This document shows, piece after piece, positions 25,201 to 38,885 of a stretch of DNA of 64,000 nucleotides. Within the stretch, counting starts at the first letter, position 1; each line of letters begins with the position of its first letter. Location: positions 45,778,425 to 45,842,424 of the forward strand of contig CM076266.1 in NCBI GenBank assembly GCA_038380795.1, given 5' to 3'. The notes under the pieces are model-generated. The model searched no databases, was not told the DNA's origin, and was given only the letters and a program-made list of their open reading frames with translations. The DNA is from Pyrocephalus nanus. Its lineage: Eukaryota; Chordata; Aves; Passeriformes; Tyrannidae. Both the position numbers and the translations under genes were made by a program.

Positions 25201-28200
25201 GATCTTTATTTGTTTCTGACTGTTTAATACACCAGCAGCTTTAGATTCTCTGATGAGACATGCATGTAATCCCTTGCTGTTCTTTCACCAGGACTTCAAG
25301 GCATCCTAGATAACACAAATAGCTGGCACCGGCAACAGGTGAGTGTGTCAAAAACAAGGCTAGGAAATCCACTCCTTTTTTTTCTGACACTTTATTCTGC
25401 AGCAGTATAAAAGGTGTCACTACTGAGCCGGAAGCTTAAAATTCCTCTTCACTGATCAATTCCCAAAAGTATAATTTGAGAAGTGATACTAAAATGTACT
25501 TTATGGGTTTCCTAGAACTTTCAGAATTTCTCAAGCAGTAATAGCTGAATTCATTGAAACATAATAATGGGAGAAAGTTTTCCAAATGGTGTCTTACCCA
25601 ATCCTCTTTTTTTTCCAGTTTCTTTGCTTAACCAGAAAATGCTGAATGTTCAAGAAATCTCTGTCTTCTCTGTGTTAAACACATTTTCACTTAATTCTTT
25701 GATCTGTACTGAAAAACAGTATCGACACTGGGAACAACATTTCAAAGCAGTATGTGGCTAGTATTCCAGACTAGTCTTTCTTCCCTACCATATTATTTTC
25801 ATCTGTGACTTCAAAACATTCTTTATCAATTGATCATTTCTTCTCCCTACCATTGCTTAAGCTCATCCTGTCTTCTTTTTACAAAAGTTCCATGTCATGC
25901 CCTAATAATTTTGACCTCTGCTTTGTTATCTTTCAGTCATCTATAACTTCTGCTCATTTTATTCAAACACCAGAAACCTACAACACAAAATTTCACTTCC
26001 TAGAAATCTGTACTCTGGGCACAAGTTAACCTTCCTTTTGAGTGACCAAGGAGAGTTTCTGCCTATAAGGTAGTTGTTTAGAAACTTAGAAAAGTTTTAA
26101 GCGTTCTTTCTGAGTCATAGTTTACCAGTACAAGCAGGTGGTTTTGTGTCTGAGGCTAAATCTTGCTGCCACTAATTTTATTAAGATTACAGTTTTTCCC
26201 TGCCAGCTAATATTTGATGCTTAATCAAAGACATTGATTAAACAGGGAGGCATGCACCAAAATGTATTCACTCCAGATTTTTCTGGATTACCGATACATA
26301 TAGATATATATACTCCAGTAATAACTGGCACCCTGCACATGCTTGTTCTGTCAAACTGATTATCCAGATAATTAAACATGTTTTAAAATCTGATTTTTCT
26401 CAGCATGTTTATTTATGCAAACTTTATGATGTTTACAATATTGTAGATTCTACCACAGACTGAATCAGGTTTGCCAAAATGTCTTGCCTCATATCTTCTC
26501 AGCCTATTTTGATGAAGAAAGATGTTTCATTTCAACTCAAGTATGCAAGCTCTACGCCGTGGTATTACAGTTTGGTTTATTTCTGATATGCCACCAAAAG
26601 CTTATCAGAAATGCAGTAAACAGCATGTATGGCCACATCTTTACCTATAGATTCAGTAACTCACTGAAGAAGCCAGAAGTTAGATGTTGTTCTTCTCATA
26701 ATCATTTATAACCGCCTCTGTTAGATTGTGATTTCTTCCAAAAATTTTGGTCTGCTTTCAACATGCCTGTTGTAGTCTTCTGGAGGCTTATGATTAAGCC
26801 CTGTGTAGCATCTGCACCCCATATACTCACTCACTGTCAGGAGGTTAACTGGTAGATTTTTATTTGCCCCATTTTCTCCCAGTCCCTAAAGCCCTCGTTC
26901 CCTCTGCAATGATAAACAGAGACCTTAAAAGCACTGCTCTAAGTACACACGGCCCTCACTTCTATCTCTGCGTGAGATTCCTGTTGACTATTCCGTAACC
27001 ACTACGTGCAACAAAGCCACATAACTTTTCCTGTTATTCAGGCCCTGTGTGCCCCCTGAGGGGATAGAAATGCCTGGGTCTTCTTTATAATAGTTATTGT
27101 CAGAGCAAAGCTCACTGGACAAAGCACAATAATTTCACCTTATAAAGACTAAACACTACTATTCATGTAGAGGAAGGAAGTGCAGCTAAGCCCTGAATGT
27201 CTTTGGCATTCAAAATTCATAGCAATCCTTGTACCAAAAATTGTGTGAAGTCTTAGATTTCTTATAAATAACTCTGGTTTTAGGAGGATTTCACTCATCC
27301 ATCACAACACTCAGAAAATCAGAGTTTACCTATGCTTATTTTTAGACATGAAGGGAAAGAGGATTTCATTTTAACAAGCTTTAAAGAAAAACTTGTGAAG
27401 CCAAGAATAGTTTCTAGTAATAATATGCTGAAACTTCAAAATGCTTAATGCTAAATCCTTAAAGTACATGACAGAAAGTTTTATTATTTTAGTTACATGT
27501 GGGGTATACATTTGCATGAGGGTGCTGTGGCCTTCATGAACTTATCATTGCAAAAGTCTGTTTCCAGCTTACCATGAAATGTCATAATAGGGAAGCACCT
27601 TGATGTATATATGAAATTTGTTTATTACTTTACCCAAAAGTCACTATTTCCAGAGAGCATATTATAAGATCTCCAGCACCTGAAGTTAATTTGCTTCATT
27701 ATTCTGGTGGGCACCAAAGATAGGCAGATACACATATTCTTATGCGCAGAAGGTATTCTGGATTCCATCCTTTTTTGAAGTTACTCATATATCTGAAAAT
27801 ATTTTCTCATTAATATTTTTTATGTTTCAGAAATCTTTTCTTTTATTCTGATCAAATTTGATTCATCTGTTACTGAAAAAGAAGTTAGTAAGTCTCAGTT
27901 TGTCATGACAGGTAAAGAAACACACATGTAAAGATAGTGTTTTTTCCAAGAATCTTTGTGTAATGCAGTTTTGGATTAGACAGCTGGCAAATTTGATTCT
28001 TCAGCAGCAGTCTACAAAACTAGCTAGATCCTTCCAGTAGATTTCCAGCAGAGGTAAGACAACAAGTTCCCTCTTCCTACACTGAACAGTTCATTTTTTT
28101 TCTCTACTGAAGAATGAAGAGAAAGTGTAAAAAAATGGATAGCAGTCAAACTTTTAAATTGAATATGATTAATTTTGACATGGTCTCTAGACCCACGGAC

Positions 28201-28394
28201 AGCTTTTGGAACCACTGAGATGACTCTGAAGGCCACTCCAGGATATTTTTATATGTGGTGACTTTTAAAATTTGAATTATCATTTTTCTTTGAACATCTC
28301 ATTTTGCCATCTCAATAAAGAAACTCCAAACTGAAGACCATCCACAGTGTAGCAGCATATTCTACCACAGTTTATTGAAATGGATCACAAAGAT
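22271..28394. other. Unique noncoding DNA
   Basis: No gene or transposon was recognised. It contains an (ATT)5 microsatellite at 22785-22799 and ordinary AT-rich sequence. Short open frames (for example 24153-24431 minus and 23828-24082 plus) have no supporting features. Confidence 0.55.
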
Positions 28395-28422
28395 TGCATA
28401 TGCTTCTTTGGAAGCATATGCA
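28395..28422. repeat. Perfect 12-bp stem-loop
   Basis: The left arm TGCATATGCTTC is followed by the loop TTTG and the exact reverse complement GAAGCATATGCA. A four-base loop closed by a C-G pair makes this a compact hairpin. The arms contain GCATATGC, itself a palindrome and related to POU-type octamer half-sites. No polymerase III terminator or gene lies directly beside it. Confidence 0.92.
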
Positions 28423-31400
28423 CCATCTGGTATTTCCTACCAGTCTGAAGGGTTGATTTTTCAACTTTAGTAATCCTTGATAAACATCATTTCTCCAGAA
28501 TGCATGAAAAGCAATCCTTTTTATACCAATAGCTAATATAATCCATTTAATTTATATGCATTCTTCTAAAGCAGTATCTTGTTTCACACTCATAAACAAA
28601 TGTTTGTCTTCTAAATAATATATGATTAGTAGATATTATGCCAAGAATAAGTGTATTGCATAATATAATAAATCCATAAACCTCAATCCTTGCACAGTAC
28701 CTACCAGAGTACCTTGTAGCAATCAATAATACATTTCATACTATCAGTGAATAGCTTAATACAATGAAAGATGCATGGAAGTCTTTGTATACCAAATAAA
28801 TCATGCTTCATAGCAGATTTTGTTTGTAGAATAGGCTGCATCACAAACAACTCCAGGGAACTATAAGTTCAGGATCATTTCTATAATATCTGCAGATATA
28901 TTTATGTCAAATCTCGAACATAAGGTTCCAAACTGATTTGATACCTAAGCAAATTGGAACAAATGCTATATCAAGAGCATTTTTTTCATCATCAATAAAC
29001 CTGACAAATAGCACACCACAGAGCTACACTAACATATATTTTCAAGGATGAGCCTAACTGCAGGTAATAGAACAGATCTTGAATGTAAATGTTTTTATGC
29101 AGTGGCAACAGCAAACTTTAAGTACACTCTGACATTTATACTGTCTAGCCAAGGTAAATATAACTTTTGACAAACTTTCTCTGACTACTAGTGGCAAGGT
29201 TTCTTTATAGCACAAGTTAACAAAACACTTGTAGCCATGCCGGTACTTCAGTTGAGAAACACCACTTATGGCAGCTATTCATTCCGCATCTAAATCACCA
29301 CGCTTCCTTCTCTTAAGAAGCTGTAAAACACTCTCTAAGATCCTGTTAAATTTTCTCAGCTGTTACCCACTGCTTCCAGAGAGCAATTGTATTTACAACA
29401 AAGAAATAAGGTAGTGACAATAGATTAAAAAACAAACTAACAAAACAAAACAAAACAACAACAACAAAAAAAAACTGTTTCATGGAGGGAAAGAACCCTC
29501 CATGCCCAGGGACTGCAGACCAAGTCACAAGTTGAGCTTTTCTGTTTTCTGTACTTCTGGTAATATTCTGCTAATATTTCAGGTCTGCAAAAGGAAATAA
29601 CCAGCATGAGTGTAAACATCTGCCTACTTTTTGGCTGCCCTATCATGGTACAAAGGAACTTTAAAAGGAGTAGAAAGAGGCATGTTTGAGAAAGGACAGT
29701 AAGAAAAGTTCTGAACCCTGGATTCCCATGGTCTCGATAAGTTTCATGGATGGTAAAGGAATATATGAAAACCTGTTTCAAAGGATGTAACAGACAGATT
29801 TTTTTCAGGTAAAATAGGCAAATTAATGCCTTTTCCATTGGCCTCAGTTGTAGGTATGGGTTTTGTATTTAGTGTTCATTTGGATCAGGGCTCAAACATT
29901 AAGATCTGAAAGCAGCTTTAATTACCTTGGAGACTGAGGTGTCATCTCTCAGATTTAGAGAAAATCTGAGGGAAAGGGAAGAAGGAGAAAAGAGGATTTA
30001 AAGGCTCAAGGCAAATGACCTTGTGAACCCTATCTCTCAATACATAGGATACCAATTTTCAAAATTACTGTAGGAGTCCAAATAAAGACTGAGATGAAAT
30101 TCACTGAAATTTCCATTAGAAGTAGAGAATGTCTATGATATAAAACCAGCCATTACTTCTATTTACTTTTTCGACAGCAGAACCCTGGAAATCCAAGCTG
30201 CTGCCACACAAGGACAAGTTGGAATGCATCAGGCAATACTCTTTGTTGGTGGAAGAATCTGTACCACCTTAGTAATTGCTTGTGACAGCAAGACTAATAA
30301 ACCAAGTTCTCTGTAGCTCTACATTCTCTCTGGAGATCAACTTCCTTCATACTCTGGACCTTCTCCCTAATTCACTGTTCCCCTCCTTCTTGCACAATGG
30401 AGGGGCAGAGTTAGAGCTCCAATATTGATGCAAAAGGAATCTCCGTTTTGCCTAGGCCTCTTATAAGTCTATATTCACTCTCACTTGTCACATGTCTTCC
30501 CTGAGGAACTGTCTGATAGCTGGAACATGGACCTTTGATGGAGCATGGGCAGATTTCCTTCAAACTCAAAATACAACCTAGTTAAAATTTAAGTTATTCA
30601 AATCAGGAAAGCAATTGAAGAAAACCTTACTTAACCCTCTTAGGTTTCAGGGATATGTCTATTTGGTAATTATAGATGTATTACTGAAGACAGTCTTTAC
30701 CGAGCTGGCTGCCTAGATAAATCACCTCTCACTAAAAATTCAGAAAGATTCACTGATGTCTGAGACCTCAGAGGAGCCTAGATTTCTAGCCATACTCTGA
30801 CCAAACCTCATTCATTCAGACTACTTTGTGTGAAAAGCTGTAGCAGTGAATGGTACCCACTTCTTACATCACAGCTGAGTGTTTGAAGCACTTGCCTGAA
30901 AAGGTCAGCTTCAACAGAAAATGCACAGCGTACTTTGATCCAAAAAGTTGGTAGAAATGGCATTGCCTAGTATGGAAAGTCCATTAGGATAATTCAAGTG
31001 AGAGCTCTCATGACTCCGTAACAACATAGTAATACTATAAAATTTATAAGGTACCATCCTGCAAATGAGAGGTTAACATCTTGCATCTCAAAGATACCCA
31101 AGTGTACACAGCAATTCAAGGCTTGGCTTACTGGCTTGATGGAGGAGTGTAGCTTGCAAGACCTATCTTTTTTGGTGCTAACCTACTGAGTAACTTTAGC
31201 ACATGAGCTTTTGCAACTCCCAGACTAAGTAGCAAACCTGCCTCACTCCGTGTGTGGGGAGCTTTGACGTTATGAATTCAAGTTGCTTTGCAAAGATCAA
31301 GTACCAAGGGAATTTAGAAGGTAGGGCCTGGATAACAAACTTGTTTACATGGCTAGAAAGCTTTCATAGTCTCAGAATTGCTTGGGGCATATAACCTATA

Positions 31401-34400
31401 TATTGGTCTCTTGCTAGACTGCTGAATGGAGAAAAAGCATTCCCTGAAAAAAAGAGAATAGCTGAGAAAAGAGTTGCACAACATGTTTACTTCTCTACCG
31501 AAAAGTATTATATGTCTGAGCATATTTATTGTACATTTAATTACATCTTTGTTTGCTCTTCTCAGAACTGCCTACCAGCACAGATGTCTTATGTTGAAAA
31601 ATATGACTATTTTGAAATGAAATTACTCTGCATATGTAACATCAACAGATGTTTTGGAAATATAGAAATATATCCCATTTCCATACTCAACAGACTTCTG
31701 CTGCTTTTTCCCACAATCCATCCAAGGTAACAGAAACCTCATGAGGCTAATGGTTTTGGAGCAGCCATCAGCCATCTTGGAGGATGTTTGGTTGTGAATT
31801 GTTGTGGTAGGCTCAAACATGTCCAGAGGAAATTCTTTTGATGACCAGTGTCCTGTGCCAATACTAAATCAGGCTGTCAATTCCAATACCATGGCAGATT
31901 TCAGCCACTGTTTTAAACTACTCTACCATGATTTGCTACAAAATATGTGCCCCCTAAAATCCATGCAATCACCCATATAGGTTTGACTTACTTACATGAG
32001 GCCTCTTTATGCTAGTTTAACAGTGTGAAGCAGTCATAAAATGGATGTAAAGGCAAAAAAGTCTTCCTCCATACTGTGTTCACGCCATCCCTGAATAATC
32101 TCCCTAGTCTTAATACTCTGATCTTTCCCATCCCATTCTTTTGTTGTCCCTCTTAGAGTACCCTGCGTGAAAGTAAATCATTAGCTGCTTAGAGCAGGGA
32201 CATGTAATTATGGATATTGAAAGAATGCACTGAAAAAAAAATGTATTCATAAGGAAAATACTCTGCTAAGGACTATCTGGGAATTTCCTCTCATTGCCAG
32301 CTGATGGGAAAATCTTAGCTACTGTATTTCCATTACAGTGTTGCCTAAGACTCACAACTCCCTTTCTAATCCCTCTTCCATCTCAGGAATGACAGTTCTC
32401 AGAGCATGCAAATTACTTTCTCCCCTCTCCTCCCTCCCCACACACATTTCCTGCCAGTTACATTTTGTAAACTGATTCTCTCTGAAGAAGAACTAGGATT
32501 CCACACCTCCAGATAGTTCACATTTAGGTAGTACACCCCAGCGCTTCTCACTCCACAATATCTGAGGTGTGCATGGACTCCTCTACCTTCGTAGTCCTCT
32601 GAGTATCCTCACAGAACCAAATAATGACCTACACTGATGTGGTTGTAAAGTAAATTATGTGTGATCTCTAAAATAAGTTTTCAAGGTGTAAACCAAATAT
32701 GAAAGAACAATTGTTAAAATATATATTTTTATCTATGAAAAAGACAGTCTGGTTTTGGATGTGGAAAATTACCATGCTTTTTTTTTTAAAAAAAATCATT
32801 AAAAATGCAGTCTTAACCCTAAATGCTCTTAAGAGACATGCAAATAAATGATAGGCAGCAGGTAATCTGAGAAGACATTACCAGGGAATTCATCATGGGG
32901 TACAAAAGCAGAGTAGTTAGTACATCCTGGTGTTGTGCTTGAAATGAGTCGACTTCCTTATGGACTTCTGCTGTAATCACACACTTTCCCAGCCAGCCTA
33001 TATGAATGCAGACAAGGTCACAAGCATGGGGAATTCAAGGACAGACAGATAAGATATTAATCACATCACCTTCTTGTCTCTTATTGGTATGCTTCAACCA
33101 CATCAGCCCAGCAAGCCATCCTTAACTGGAGCCGTAAGCTCAAAACTTCACACAATGCTCAGATTCAGGGAAGATGGTTCAGGGCCACCACTTCCTTTCT
33201 TTATCATGTAGGTTTATTTCCCAAAGAAATCACAAAATACATACAGGATTTTCTGTTTTCGTTCCATTCCTCACCCACACAAACAAATGATAAAAATAGA
33301 TACGAACCAAATAATACCTATTGTTAATGTCCCTTACTTTAGGAAAACAAAATATTTCCTTTTTAAAAACAAATAAAATGTTACAAAAGTATGTGCTAAC
33401 TCTCCCATATTACTTTAAAAGGGGTTTTGAAATATTCTCTCTAGGAGATTTGAAATCTGAGATTTAAGAAAGCATCTGGCAAGTCAAAGTACTTACTGCA
33501 ACTTTTGTAGGAGGCACTTTTACATCTAACTTTTCACCTTTTTTCTAAAACCAATGACACACAAATACTCCAGTAACCTAAACAGCATCCAGTGCATGAG
33601 AGAAAGTGAAAAACAAAATTCATAAGTAGCAATTTTTAAAATAACCTGCTCACAGAGATTTTCTTCCCCAGGCTGGCAAACATGCCAAGATCTGAGGGCT
33701 TAAGTCTCTGATTTTTTTTTGTTTCTTCTTTCCTATTTAATGTCCTGAGAATGTTTGCCTTGTCTGCATAAATGCCACAGATTAATTATTATCTTTAAAT
33801 GTATTTCCTTTCATCAGTTTTAATTGCAGAGGCTTTCAATTTCAAAACAAAGTCCCTTTTTGATGAAATCTTTAGAAAGTAAATAGAAGCTTCAGATTTA
33901 GCTTCTTATTAATATTCACTATCTTGTATACCTTCATTGTGTCTTTCTTCTTTTATAAAATTCATTACTTCATCTCTTTCCTCAGATCAAAATTGCTTCA
34001 TGCTTCTCTCTGGTATTGCAGTGTACCTGTTGGCCTTTTCTCATTTATATGTATATGGCTTCAGCTGAGTATAGAGTTAATAAAGTGATGGTACTATATC
34101 TTTCTATATTTTCCATGTTATACTATTGTTCTTCGCTGATTACTGTGGAGATTTATAGTGAGCTGTTCAAAGTAGCCTCCAATACTGTACTTCCAAGTCC
34201 ACAGTCACTTAATAGAACAGCCTTAATTATATCAATGTCACATCTGGCATTTCAGCTGTGTCCAATTGGACTACCTCATATGTTACAAAACAAGTATGCT
34301 TTATTCATTGTAGCTTAGAGCCACATACCCAAAGTCACCCCTTTTGAGTTCTTTAACCAGTTGATATATCTTATTGATCTCCTATGGTTTTTTTCATAGA

Positions 34401-37400
34401 AAATAGCTTGGTCAGGATGCTGGTAATGTAAGAAATGTAATAATCTGTGAGATAAATACAGTATTTCTGCAAGTGTTACCATGTATTAAGAAAGTGTACC
34501 TCCCTGCAGAATATAAAATAATGCAGGTGTAGCACTACTCAAACCTTTGGTGGCTTAATTCTACTCATTATGAATAGTCAAATCCAGATTTTTAAACATT
34601 TTATTTCTATCTTTCATTCCTTCTTGTTTTGGGACAGTCAGGTAATCAAGTTCATATACTTCGCCTTTTTAGCTGTGCACAAAGATATATGTTTTACTTT
34701 ATATTTTGGCTCTTTTATTTAGCTTTGTGTTCTGACATGTCATTAACTTTTCAGTGTACTCCTTTGTGAGCAGAACCCGTTCCTTCCCTAGTTCAATTGT
34801 AATTTTCCTTATCTCGTGTGACTGATATCTTTGGCAGATGTCTTTGACCTGAAAACTCTTTAGCATCTGTCAGCCTTCTCCTGCTCCTGCTTTATACAAT
34901 TGCCCTAAACATTGTCATTTCTCTGTAGTAGCAGTTTCACCCTTTTAGACAAAGAGAATGCATCACTTTTGTCTTTATATCTCTTTTCCTACCACAGCTC
35001 TCGAATTTTGACTATTCATCCTGTGTTGCACGTGTTGGTAAATGGGATACATTTCATCAAACTGTGGCTTAGAGAGGCATCTTTTTCCTGTTAATTTAAT
35101 TTTGATTTCTAAACGACTTCCCACTTCCAAGTCCATAGGTAGCAGTTCAGATTCTGCCTTGAAAGGATCTCTCAAATCTTACCAGAACTTTATTGACATG
35201 TCAGGAAATAACCTGTCTTGATACCTGTCGCACATACCTTCCCAACCATCACCTACCCAGTAAGAGACTTACTCAAACTGAATTTCCTGCTGACAACTCC
35301 ATCTCCTGGTGTTACAGGAGTAACAATTTCACAACTTATAGAGGGTCTAATCTGAACTGCTGAGATCATTGAATTTTTCAGAAAACAAATTACAATAAAT
35401 GAGCAAACAAATGTGCAAATTATCTTTCCAGAGTGTTTCTTTTAGAAAGTCCCAATTTATTATGACTGGTATGGATTGCACATTTTAATTTTTTTTTGCG
35501 TATTTAAATGATTTTGTATTCTTTGAAAACACCACAGACAAGGAACTGAATTTTAAGTGGTGGTGGCACAGTTCTCCATTTACATCCATTTTTCAAATCA
35601 TTTTCCCTTGTGGCAGTTTCCCTCAGGCTAGAGCTCAGGCAACTAATAGTTCCAGGAACAAAACTTTGGATTAAAAGATTTCCAAGTCTACTACAGAAGA
35701 ACTAATGAAAGTATTTACTTTCAAAGTCATATTTAGCAATCAAACACAGTTCCTACTCAGGCTGTAGCTAGTCTTAGAAGTAAGCCAAGGGCTGACTTTA
35801 CAGTATAAAGCAAATATTCTGCAAAAGTGTTCTGCACATTTAAAGTTCAGAGTAGTCTTCAGTTTCTCCAACTGCGGTCCCTAGCTAGAGGCTTGCTACT
35901 CAAGACAGCATTTCACCATTTCACAGCCCCTCATGCGTATTCACAGTGACTGAAAATGTCTTTAAACAAGCAGTAAAAATGGGCAAAAAAATTTCTTCTG
36001 GACTCAAAGGCACCATTAAAAATAGACTAAATTGGCTTACTATTCCCATGGGTTAGGCTGACATTTTAAATTGTAATTTGAAAAAAAAAGAGGGAGGAGA
36101 TATTCTTGACAGGAAAAGGGATGAGGGGAAATGAAGAAGAAAGAAAAGAGTAAAGTGAAGCTAGGGTAAAAAGGTTGTGAAAGACAAAATGAAGAGATTT
36201 TCCCTTTACCAGTTACCCTCTAAAATATAAATCACTAGACTGTTTCTCTACTGTAGAGATAATCCTGAATTTTTTTTCTTCCTCTGTAAAGGCCATATAA
36301 AGATATGATAAAAATATCTCCCATGTAGACTTAAAGTTCTGGTCTTTACAGGTCATCTTTTTAAATTTTCAGTTTCTGAATCTTTTCAATTTCAAAAACA
36401 GATAAAGACCAAATCTTAGCTGTTATAAATATCATAGGCTGAATAGAGCATCATCAGTCCAACTCAGTTAAAGGAAACTACCCTTGGATATCCCATAGGT
36501 GCCATTCATTTGTTCTTGTACTGTTTAGTGATACTGCAGCAGAAATAAACTTGCTGCTGTGCACATCCTGAAAGCTTTCTCCAGCACTTCACAGTTAGGT
36601 CCTGATATTGCAAAGAGCTAAGAACCTTGTGCAGTCCATGAGAACTGAGGGTTTTCAACACCGTGAGGGACCGACATTTTTAATTTTCAAAGCTAAAGTC
36701 CTTGGGCAACATCATTTCCTAACTCAGAGCTATTATTTCCAGCAGTTCTTCTGTTGAAGTATAAACAAGCAGCTCTGGAGTCTTCTACAGAGTGAGAATT
36801 TTAGAAGTAGTTTCATTGCAAATTATTTCCTACAAGTAAAAAGGAGCCAATAAACACAAAACTGTGATTTTCGATTTTCAGAAATGACCTAATGAACTGA
36901 GACAGTGAAACTAATGTGCCCCAATTATGTCAGGGAGGAGAGAGGGGAGTAAGAAGAAATGAAAAGAAAAAAAAAAACAAAGAAAGAACTTGGATTATAA
37001 ATGGTTCTGATTTTACCCTTCTGAACATCCCATTTTAATTCACAGTGAACTAGTCAGCAAATAGAAATAGACTGCAATTTTCTAGTCACTGAGCTAGAGA
37101 ACTTGGAAGGTGCATAGAAGCAATATACTTTGAAGTCAGCATAGAAGAGCCCCACAGCAAGTGACACTGAAGGCAGTGTCCCTGGAGCAGGTACAAAATA
37201 CGGTTGCATTATCATCCCTTCCAGTCTACAGGATGCACTTCGTTTGTGAAGAGCCTGCTGTATAATGCCAGACATGTCACTCAATGTGGAATATAGCTTC
37301 AGAGGATCTATCTCTTCTCTTAGTACTTCCTTGAACTGTGCTTGAGACACACATCCTCGTCTCCCCACAGAGACTTGACAAAATGAGTCTAACCAATCTC

Positions 37401-38534
37401 TCTGTTTTCCATTCCTCTGCATGCTCCTCTCCTGCTTTATGGCTTTAAAGACATATTCTAGAGCTTATGCAGCCGGACACATGTTGCTTGACAGAGATAT
37501 AATGGGGTCCTTTAGGCAGACAATGTTATACAGTTTAGTTTGGACTTTCTTGGCTTATCTTTGGCTCTTTCTAGTGTCTATTCCCAGAATCTTCTCTCTT
37601 TACCTTCATTCCCACTCTGTTGCCCTTAGCATGTTCATTTCCCTCCCTTTCACCTCACTTCATTGTATCCTTCCCCTACAAATTTGTATTCCATTTCTCT
37701 CATCAACACTTGACTAAACCATTTCCTAGAAAGTGCCAAAAAATGAACATATCACTTGCCACCTTCCCATTATCTGCTAAGGTCCTTGCCTCTATTTCTA
37801 GTTTTTATCTGTTTAGGTTACAAATTTAGCAGGGCAGGAATTATTTACTGATTTTACATGACTGCAGTACCTAAAATAAGTGTCCTCCTGCTGAGGAATG
37901 GGAGTAAATTTTTCTCCCGCTTCTTTTCTAAGATACGAAGTAAAGGAATGGGAAACTTTATGTGAAGCCTTAGAAAGCAGTTGCTAACAGTAGGATAAAC
38001 TTTTCTTGCCTTCAGGGTCAGCCATAACAAAAGATGATTACTTCTTCTTATCCAAAAGCATGGACTCATGCCAGCAGAGATGCGGTCATTGTACCTTGCC
38101 ACCCCATAGGAATACACGGGGAGGAAAGTCTGTAATCCTTTCCTGTGTTACCATACTGAACTAAGCACGGACAGGCTCTGAGGTAGGAGACCTCATTTTT
38201 CACTATTAAAAATGAACCTGGCCATTTGAAGTAGTGGTCTGAAATCAATAGGATGCAATTCAGTAAGGACAAGTGAAAGTGCTGCAGTTAGGGAGAAGTA
38301 ATCAACTGTGCAAACAGAAGGTGGAAAATGAGTCAGTAGGAAACAGTTTGTGCCCTAAGGGGGATCACAAGCTGAACAGAAACAAACAATCCCACCTCCT
38401 GAAAACACTACTGCAGAGGTTATATAGGGAGTAACATATGTAAGATTTGCCTGTAGTTACTCCAGTATCAGTAAGCATCTAATATACTGTATGCACCTTT
38501 AGGCACTGTGCTTTAAGAGAGATGTGAACTCCTT
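28423..38534. other. Unique noncoding DNA
   Basis: About 10 kb without a recognised gene or transposon. An A/C-rich low-complexity tract lies at 29428-29475. Purine-rich DNA lies at 36080-36200. The open frames at 29437-29838 (minus; its end runs through the A/C-rich tract), 34016-34318 (plus) and 37054-37422 (minus) show no recognisable domains. Confidence 0.55.
29428..29475 (+). repeat. A/C-rich low-complexity tract
   Basis: Repeats of AAAAC, ACA and A8 occur in succession. On the minus strand this gives a run of F, V and C codons inside a spurious open frame. Confidence 0.8.
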
Positions 38535-38885
38535 ACAGCAGTCCAGGGAGAGAAACAAGGCAGATTAGAGGGCTGAAAAAATGATCTGCAAGTAAAGATT
38601 GAACAAAACCAGGGTTGTTCAGTTTGGAGAATGAAACACTTAAGAGGAAATGTCATAACAGACTTCAGTGGTATCCTGCTGAGGAATCAGAATCAATTGT
38701 TCTCCATGTCCACAGGGATTAGAACAATAATGGAGTGTGGAAACTTTAGATTAGGCATTAGAAAAACTTTCTAACTTGAGGAGAGCAAAGCATTGGAACA
38801 GATTGCCTGGAAAGACTGTAAAATCCATATCATTGGATTTTTAAGAAGAGGTTCCAGACATGTTTTATCAGATTCTGTGATAACA
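38535..38885 (+). mobile_element. Old, diverged CR1 LINE fragment
   Basis: This is a decayed piece of the C-terminal part of CR1 ORF2. It begins near GTCCAGGGAGAGAAACAAGG and runs through a GGGTTGTTCAGTTTGGAGAA block (38612-38631), the AATTGTTCTCCATGTCCACA block (38694-38713), the TTAGATTAGGCATTAGAAAA block (38746-38765), and a segment translating as KHWNRLPG, the signature also seen, as KHGNRLPK, in the CR1 near 45700. The frame is broken by indels and stops. It has lost the 3' octamer tail and belongs to an older CR1 branch than the copy at 44940-45865. Confidence 0.9.

Noticed and set aside
29437..29838. 133-codon minus-strand frame
   Set aside because: Its C-terminal part is encoded by an A/C-rich low-complexity tract, and the rest has no recognisable domain.
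37054..37422. 122-codon minus-strand frame with fairly balanced composition
   Set aside because: No family was recognised, and there is no clear splice acceptor or donor pair to make it an exon.
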